A DNA stretch of 55,033 bases from Anaerolineae bacterium CG2_30_57_67 (GTDB lineage Bacteria; Chloroflexota; Anaerolineae; Anaerolineales; Villigracilaceae), in contig MNXJ01000050.1 in assembly GCA_001872455.1 (NCBI GenBank), forward strand, positions 1 through 55,033, in the 5' to 3' direction. The notes beneath the pieces are model-generated. The model was not told the DNA's origin, searched no databases, and saw only the letters and a program-made list of their open reading frames with translations. The translations under genes were made by a program, and so were the position numbers. The stretch's first letter is position 1. Each line of letters begins with the position of its first letter. Shown here one piece after another: positions 50,006 to 55,033 of this stretch.

Positions 50006-50208
50006 GGAAGCCTCGTTGAAATTATTTTGGGTGTTGGGGTAGCCCACCAGCCTGCGGTAACGGTGGGCGAGGAAGTGAGTACAACGATTTGCACCGTTGT
50101 TGGCTGTGGGTCAGCCGAGATGGACAGGCCGCCTGCTGCCAGAAAAGATGCCAGCAGGAGTATCGCTACCAGGGAAGATAACCAGAGTAAGAGTATTGGT
50201 TTTTTCAT
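50002..50208 (-). CDS. Small exported or membrane-anchored protein (68 residues)
   Basis: An N-terminal signal anchor (KPILLLWLSSLVAILLLASF) is followed by a short Thr/Pro-rich extracellular part. No lipobox cysteine is present. It is 4 bp from the large ATPase gene and overlaps the following gene. Function unknown. Confidence 0.62.
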   Translation of the reverse strand: MKKPILLLWLSSLVAILLLASFLAAGGLSISADPQPTTVQIVVLTSSPTVTAGWWATPTPKIISTRLP

Positions 50209-50212
50209 TACG

Positions 50213-53200
50213 TTACTCGCGGGTTGAACCGAGTTTGGCTTCGATTTCGCGGTCACTGGGTTCTGGCGCAATGACCGCCATCGGACGAAACAGGAACGGC
50301 TGCCCCATCTCGCGCTCCATCGAATACGAGAAGCGGCCAATGAACATACCGATTTGCATATCCGTCATAAACCGCCGCCAGGGTTCGTCTACGAAGCCTT
50401 TTTCGGAACGGGCGATAGCCGCCAGAACAATGTCTTTATCCTTCGGGCTTTTTAGCATCCCGATAACGACATTGTTGCAAGACGAAACGATGTCGGGCGG
50501 AATCAGACTGGGCGCCTGGGTAATAACGTGCATCCGCGCCAGGTATTTGCGGGCGTCACGAAACATATCGCCAAAACGCTGCGAGAGCGAAACGCCGCCG
50601 CTATCATCGTCCCCGCCCCCACCGTCCACCCCACCGAAGATTTTGTTTGCCTCCTCAAAAAAAATTTGCAAGATAGGTTCTCCGGTATTGACCTCATGCA
50701 CGCGCCGGGCAACCATATCGGTATAAAGATGCCAGCCTGTCCATCCCAGCAGGAAGGCTTTGCCGAAGTCGTCCAGGAAAGAACCGCCTTCGATAATTGC
50801 CACGCCCCAGGGCTTTGCCAGGTCTTCCATCGGGACGCAATCTGCGCCAGCGGCGAACATGGAAGCCGCCGCGCCTTGCACCAGGCCATTCATGCGATAG
50901 ATGATGCCTTCCAGCACGCCGTTCAGCATCGTGTCACGGGGATTGACCCGCGATAACTTATCTTCCACCTCTCGGTAGAGCGTCATCAGGTCGGTTACGC
51001 GCGAGCGGTAGACAGCCAATTTTTGCAACTGGATAATGTCAAGATTGGCAAGCGGCGTGCCTGCCAACTCATTGGTGATGTCCACCTCGTCCGGTTGCAC
51101 TTTTCCCCAGATGGGGTCAGTCCGCACCTCGCGGTCATCCACCAGCACGCCTGCCTTAATGTAGACCGTCCGCAGAGCGTCGAGCAGTTCCTGTTTCTGC
51201 CGCTTGACGCCCAGGTGCGCCACCGAACCGAAGATGTCCGCGAATGCCCGCCACTGGGTTTCTGGGTTGATGTTGCGTCCAATCTGGATGGGATTCCAGC
51301 GCAGGCTGCGCGGCGCAGACGGCCACAGTTGGCGAATGTCCACATGCCCTTCCAGGCCAGGCGCATTGAGCAACGAGCGCCAACCCGCGCCAAAATCCAG
51401 CACCACCGTCCGCAAGTGCCACTTTGTAGTCGTCTCGTAGGCCATGCGCATCGCTGCAACTGATTTACCGAAGCCGGTATCAGCCGCGAACATCGTATGA
51501 AACAACCTGGCCTCGTCCAAACGCACTGGCGCAGATGTCAGGTCGCGCGTTAGCGGGCTGTATTGATGCCCAAGAATGACATCCCCTGGCATGGTTGGAT
51601 AAAACGTCAATCCGCGCGGCGTGGGCGCAATCGTCACAACCGCCGTGGACTCTTCCACGATGCCGGGAGATGTATAAGCAGCGACCTGGCCTGCGGTCAG
51701 CAACGTGCCATAGGTCGTCCATAGATGCCGAGTGATGGCGTCATCTCCCGCATTGATTTCATCGTTAGGGTAGAACGCCAGGATGTTTTCGCGGTTGGCA
51801 TCGGGAACGGGAACAGTGACAACCGGCGCGGGAACATTCGTTCCATGAAACGCCTGCGCCGCCAGGGTTTGCGCGGCCTGAACACCAGGCTCCTCAACCA
51901 GCAGGTTCACATCCGTCATAAAACCGCCTTCCTGGGCGGCCTGGTTTGCAACAGCCTCGAACTGACGCATCATTTCCGTCAGACGAATTGCTACATCGTC
52001 CTCGGTTTGCCATGAGCGCCCAATATTGACGCCAGGCGCGAGACCCGTGGAAAAGCCGCTGTTCCAGGACTGGCCCAACATGCGGCTGTCGGCATTCCCC
52101 GTACTCTGCCCCACCATATGCGATTGGCCGTCCGAGTGTGAGACGCTATCGGCTGTTCCCCACGCCTCCGAAATTCCGTTGGCGTGCGATTTGCTGGTGC
52201 TGGTAGACCATGTTTCGGACATGCCCGCAGAAACGGCGTGCGACTTGCCAGCCGAAATTCCGTCCGAACTGCCCGACCCGGACGAACTTGATTTTGCCAC
52301 CGAGTCGGACTTACCGGACGACCACGACGAACCGCCGTTTGTGCCGTAGGAATGAACCTGGGTATAGCCGGTGGTCGTGTTGTAACTATTGCCATGACTT
52401 GTAGAATTGCCGTCAGATGCGCCGCTCTGAACGCCCTGCTGCACTCCGCCGCTATACGTTCCTGTCGTGCTGACGCCTGTTCCCAGCAGCCCAGCACTTG
52501 CGCCCGCAGAAACGGATGCACTCTCTGTCGCGCCGCTGGATTCCCCCTGGGATTCGCTGTGCGTTGCACCTGTTCCAAACGACTGCCCTACGGACGTGCC
52601 GTGAGAGACAATCGTACTGCCTGCCTGACTCCAGCCGCTAGAACCGCCAGCAGATGTGGATGTGCCATGCGAGACGGTTTTGCCGCTGGACGACATGCTG
52701 GAATCAGAATGGGACGTGCCGGAACTCACGCCGTCCGATGTACCGGTGGTCTTGCCGACACTGTGCGTTTGCCCTTCGCTAGTTCCCCACGACTCGGAAA
52801 TACCCTTTGAATGGCTGTCAGTGTGAGATGTGCCGTCAGTCTGGGCAACGCCGTCCGATGTCGTTTGACCGTGCGAGTGGGTTGCTCCCTGACTACCAGA
52901 AACGCCCTGCCCAAGCGCAGCCATGATGGGAACGCCCAGGCTGAAGCCGATGGACTTCACCCCGCGCTGACGGCTGGCAAAGTTGCTGGTAAAACGTGCA
53001 ATATCCATAAACGCGCGCGCCAGGTCGCCGCGTCTGACATGGTTGGCCGTGACCTGGAAAACAAAATCCTGACGGATTTTTGCCAACCCACGAAATAAAA
53101 TTTCGTTCTGCTCTGTGGCAAGGTCATCTGACCCGTAATCTGGCAGGTCGCCCTCGCGCCCAAGACCCCGCTTCTGACTGCGCGGGTCTGGATAGCCCAG

Positions 53201-53641
53201 CAATGCCAGGGGACGCGCCCGATTGACGAAATCGAGGTACCAGCGCAGCCATTCCAGCCGAGGCGAATTGGTTTGACTTTGGCGAAAATTCGCCAAAGCC
53301 GCGCGTACAGCGGTTAGCCCGCTGACGGCTCTTTCTGCGGCTGCATCCATTGTTTCGGCGGTGGCAGCAGAACCATAGAGTTGCACGACGCCAATATGGT
53401 CGGGATGAAAAATGCCCATCGCGGTATAGATATAATCCACACGCGCGTCATAAATACCCTTCAACGCCGCCCATTGCAGGCCGAGCGTGTCGGTTTCGTT
53501 GTTCACATCGAAGGGGATGGATGTTAACTCGTGCAGCGCGACACAGCGAAAAAAATCCCCGGACTGAGTGGAGAGTTTAAACCAGGCAAATTGCAGATTG
53601 CCGTTGGAGATTTCGAGGCCATTATCCAGGACATGAATCAT
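50213..53641 (-). CDS. VirB4/HerA-like conjugation ATPase with a large Ser/Gly/Thr/His insertion
   Basis: 1142 residues from the ATG at 53641 (ATGA overlap with the gene before). Residues 1-240 form a VirB4-type N-terminal domain. Residues about 242-537 are a low-complexity tract rich in Ser, Gly, Thr and His. The ATPase core follows: Walker A FAADTGFGKSVAAM (about 720), Walker B-like LQIFFEEANKIF (about 990) and HVITQAPSLIPPDIVSS. VirB4-like ATPases energise type IV transfer channels. The inserted tract sits between the N-terminal domain and the ATPase and is not a frameshift, since the frame is open throughout. Confidence 0.85.
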   Translation of the reverse strand: MIHVLDNGLEISNGNLQFAWFKLSTQSGDFFRCVALHELTSIPFDVNNETDTLGLQWAALKGIYDARVDYIYTAMGIFHPDHIGVVQLYGSAATAETMDAAAERAVSGLTAVRAALANFRQSQTNSPRLEWLRWYLDFVNRARPLALLGYPDPRSQKRGLGREGDLPDYGSDDLATEQNEILFRGLAKIRQDFVFQVTANHVRRGDLARAFMDIARFTSNFASRQRGVKSIGFSLGVPIMAALGQGVSGSQGATHSHGQTTSDGVAQTDGTSHTDSHSKGISESWGTSEGQTHSVGKTTGTSDGVSSGTSHSDSSMSSSGKTVSHGTSTSAGGSSGWSQAGSTIVSHGTSVGQSFGTGATHSESQGESSGATESASVSAGASAGLLGTGVSTTGTYSGGVQQGVQSGASDGNSTSHGNSYNTTTGYTQVHSYGTNGGSSWSSGKSDSVAKSSSSGSGSSDGISAGKSHAVSAGMSETWSTSTSKSHANGISEAWGTADSVSHSDGQSHMVGQSTGNADSRMLGQSWNSGFSTGLAPGVNIGRSWQTEDDVAIRLTEMMRQFEAVANQAAQEGGFMTDVNLLVEEPGVQAAQTLAAQAFHGTNVPAPVVTVPVPDANRENILAFYPNDEINAGDDAITRHLWTTYGTLLTAGQVAAYTSPGIVEESTAVVTIAPTPRGLTFYPTMPGDVILGHQYSPLTRDLTSAPVRLDEARLFHTMFAADTGFGKSVAAMRMAYETTTKWHLRTVVLDFGAGWRSLLNAPGLEGHVDIRQLWPSAPRSLRWNPIQIGRNINPETQWRAFADIFGSVAHLGVKRQKQELLDALRTVYIKAGVLVDDREVRTDPIWGKVQPDEVDITNELAGTPLANLDIIQLQKLAVYRSRVTDLMTLYREVEDKLSRVNPRDTMLNGVLEGIIYRMNGLVQGAAASMFAAGADCVPMEDLAKPWGVAIIEGGSFLDDFGKAFLLGWTGWHLYTDMVARRVHEVNTGEPILQIFFEEANKIFGGVDGGGGDDDSGGVSLSQRFGDMFRDARKYLARMHVITQAPSLIPPDIVSSCNNVVIGMLKSPKDKDIVLAAIARSEKGFVDEPWRRFMTDMQIGMFIGRFSYSMEREMGQPFLFRPMAVIAPEPSDREIEAKLGSTRE
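52030..52915 (-). repeat. Region encoding about 295 residues of Ser/Gly/Thr/His-rich sequence
   Basis: Short, irregular units such as GTSHSDSS, SHGTS and SESWGTS recur through the whole stretch, with almost no hydrophobic residues apart from scattered Trp and Val. The DNA units are degenerate, so the composition is kept by selection more than by simple slippage. Confidence 0.85.
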
Positions 53642-54177
53642 TGTTTGCCTCGTGAGCGATATTTGAAAATCATGTCTTCCGGCGACATGCCCGTGGGTGG
53701 ATGCGCGAAAATTCCCTGAGCCAACAAAGCCAGGTAGCCCACCGGCAGCAGATAGAGCGCGACGCTGGTGATGGCGGCCAGGTATACCTGGCCGGAGTTC
53801 AATAGCGGGTCGGTCATGGATGGCAGCAGCGTCTTGTAAAGCGCCACCCCGAACCCTACCAGGGCGTACAGCGCCAGGCCGCGTACCATAGTCCAATAGG
53901 TTGCCTCGGGACTGAACTTGTCCAGATATGCGGCGGTTAGCCCGCTGGCCGCCATAACAATCAGCATCAGCGCCACCGGGAATGGTGCAAACACACCGGC
54001 GAACAGGGCTAACCCGCCCACGCCTAATAACCAGTTGCGCTGGGTAGGCGGGCTGAAATAGATGGCAACCACAAGCACGGCCACCAGCGCCAACGGAAGC
54101 AGGTTATCCACCAGCAACCAAAGCGCACCCAGCAAACCGTTCACCAACCAGTAGCCAAATAAGATAATAGGGTTCAT
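53638..54177 (-). CDS. Polytopic membrane protein of the transfer locus
   Basis: 179 residues from the ATG at 54177, overlapping the upstream stop as ATGA. About six hydrophobic segments (ILFGYWLVNGLLGALWLLVD, LLPLALVAVLVVAIYF, and later ones) and a short basic cytosolic tail. It may be the channel or VirB6-like part paired with the VirB4-like ATPase, based on position only. Confidence 0.62.
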   Translation of the reverse strand: MNPIILFGYWLVNGLLGALWLLVDNLLPLALVAVLVVAIYFSPPTQRNWLLGVGGLALFAGVFAPFPVALMLIVMAASGLTAAYLDKFSPEATYWTMVRGLALYALVGFGVALYKTLLPSMTDPLLNSGQVYLAAITSVALYLLPVGYLALLAQGIFAHPPTGMSPEDMIFKYRSRGKQ

Positions 54178-55033
54178 GGCTGCACAAGGGTCGTATCGAG
54201 CAGCGAAACCGTCAGCGGCGTGGGTAGTGTCACTTCCCGACATTGAGCATCGCCCTGACAGACTTTGACGATAATGTCATACCTTCCGGGGTCGAGGGGC
54301 TTGAACCACTGACAATCCAATTCGGCCTGGGGCGTGCCAAAACCAATCTGCTGCACTCCCTGGCAGGCGCTGGATGGATGGTCAATCGCGGGCTGCTCCG
54401 AGAATTGTGGATAAGAGCCGTAGACATGCGCCCCGTAGTAGCGTTTTGACAATTCGTTTTCAATCCAGGCTGCCGATGCGGGCTGCAAGGAAATCTTGAC
54501 GGTCATGGACGTAATCGGCTGTCTTGCGCCAGAGTTACAGGACACATCTACCCCGCCGGTGGCAAGGAAGCGCGAAAGCGTCACGCCCAGGGCGGAGCCA
54601 TACGGAGGCTGCTCCTGACCCCAGGGCAGCGGATTTGGCGGGTCGCTGGTGAACGTCTCCCCGACGGATGGCGGGGCAAAAGTTGGTACACATCCCCCGC
54701 TACTATCGTCAGAGCCTCCGCAGCAGGTCGCGCGCGACCCATTGGTATTTTCAAACGGCTTTTCACATAGGCCGCCCGATATGCTCGGACAACTGCCAAC
54801 ATACCAGTAGCCCTTTTTAAGTCGATCGGGGCTTCCGAGGACTTCGGTCACCTCGCAATCGCCGTTATTTTGGCAGCGTACAGGTACTTGGGTGGTGTCT
54901 TCTGCACAGTAAGATGCGCCAGCTGGATTTTTTGCAGGATGGCAGCCAATAACAGCAGTGAACCCCGCTGACGCGGCACAACATTTTGGATTTGTGGCAG
55001 TGCCGCCGCACCACTGGTCTCGCGGCTCGTTAC
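54174..55033 (-). CDS. Cys-rich exported protein, 5' end outside the window
   Basis: The minus-strand frame is open from the window edge to the stop at 54174 (about 285 residues seen). Many cysteines occur in short modules (DQWCGG, PKCCAAS, VIGCHP, RCQNNGDCE, GGLCEKP, ATCCGG, GGCVP), followed by a beta-rich C-terminal part (ITSMTVKISLQPA, YDIIVKVCQGD). This indicates an extracellular, disulfide-bonded surface protein. The GTG at 54851 is not needed as a start, because the frame continues upstream. It is possibly a substrate of the DsbA-like protein. Confidence 0.68.
   Translation of the reverse strand, partial: NEPRDQWCGGTATNPKCCAASAGFTAVIGCHPAKNPAGASYCAEDTTQVPVRCQNNGDCEVTEVLGSPDRLKKGYWYVGSCPSISGGLCEKPFENTNGSRATCCGGSDDSSGGCVPTFAPPSVGETFTSDPPNPLPWGQEQPPYGSALGVTLSRFLATGGVDVSCNSGARQPITSMTVKISLQPASAAWIENELSKRYYGAHVYGSYPQFSEQPAIDHPSSACQGVQQIGFGTPQAELDCQWFKPLDPGRYDIIVKVCQGDAQCREVTLPTPLTVSLLDTTLVQP

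Noticed and set aside
54405-54414. Perfect DnaA-box-like TTGTGGATAA
   Set aside because: A single copy inside a coding region with no partners nearby; expected by chance in a window of this size.

Overview
The window looks like a chromosomal segment of a Chloroflexota bacterium, probably Anaerolineae-like. This rests on gene style, not on any search: Thr/Pro-rich low-complexity tails and linkers, an LPLVLNNY linker before a beta-sandwich domain, a DUF3467-translin operon, and a dnaA without dnaN, recF or gyrB beside it.

Region 1 (1-10.2 kb, all minus strand) is a defence island. It holds a type I restriction-modification operon in the order hsdM, a second hsdM, a STAND ATPase (NB-ARC plus about ten 40-residue TPR repeats), hsdS, and hsdR cut by the window start. 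The ATPase is tightly embedded (13 bp after hsdM, 3 bp before hsdS), which suggests an NLR-like guard physically linked to a type I system. Next to it are an AAA_14/DUF4143 ATPase gene with an inverted repeat over its promoter, and a 169-residue protein that shares a Gly-rich GSGNTV motif with the STAND N-terminus.

Region 2 (10.3-27 kb) is housekeeping: tRNA-Met and tRNA-Gly, an Rrf2 regulator, a class A penicillin-binding protein, MaoC, a membrane rhodanese, gamma-glutamyltransferase, a membrane PAS sensor, a SET-domain protein, a DUF3467/translin/membrane-protein operon, ssb, dnaA, an acyltransferase and a sulfotransferase.

Region 3 (27-29.6 kb) is transposon scar tissue with two toxin-antitoxin pairs (higBA and UPF0175-PIN/DUF3368). 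Each pair is followed by a copy of the same 44-bp repeat.

Region 4 (29.6 kb to the window end) is one end of an integrated conjugative-type element, all genes on the minus strand. It starts at the 3' half of an initiator tRNA-Met (attachment site) with a tyrosine integrase beside it. Next comes a DNA-processing module: zinc protein, HEFGH-VWA protein, SWIM-MoxR AAA+ ATPase, three SSB/OB-like proteins, a Cas4-like nuclease, a Rad52-like annealing protein and a replication-relaxation-like protein. Then comes a complete Tad-type pilus set (Flp, TadE/TadG-like proteins, TadA, TadB, TadC, CpaE, CpaB, prepilin peptidase, plus M23 peptidase and DsbA), and finally a VirB4/HerA-like ATPase carrying a roughly 295-residue Ser/Gly/Thr/His tract, a polytopic membrane protein and a Cys-rich exported protein running off the edge. 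The other end lies outside the window.

The least expected signal is in the spacers of the DNA-processing module. Several carry a compact tRNA-like fold (acceptor-like stem plus T-arm-like hairpin, mostly lacking an anticodon arm) just after a stop codon, together with near-perfect hairpins of up to 25 bp. A promoter at 42.05 kb lies beside three copies of a palindromic operator-like sequence. All functional statements are read from sequence and family knowledge; no database search was run.
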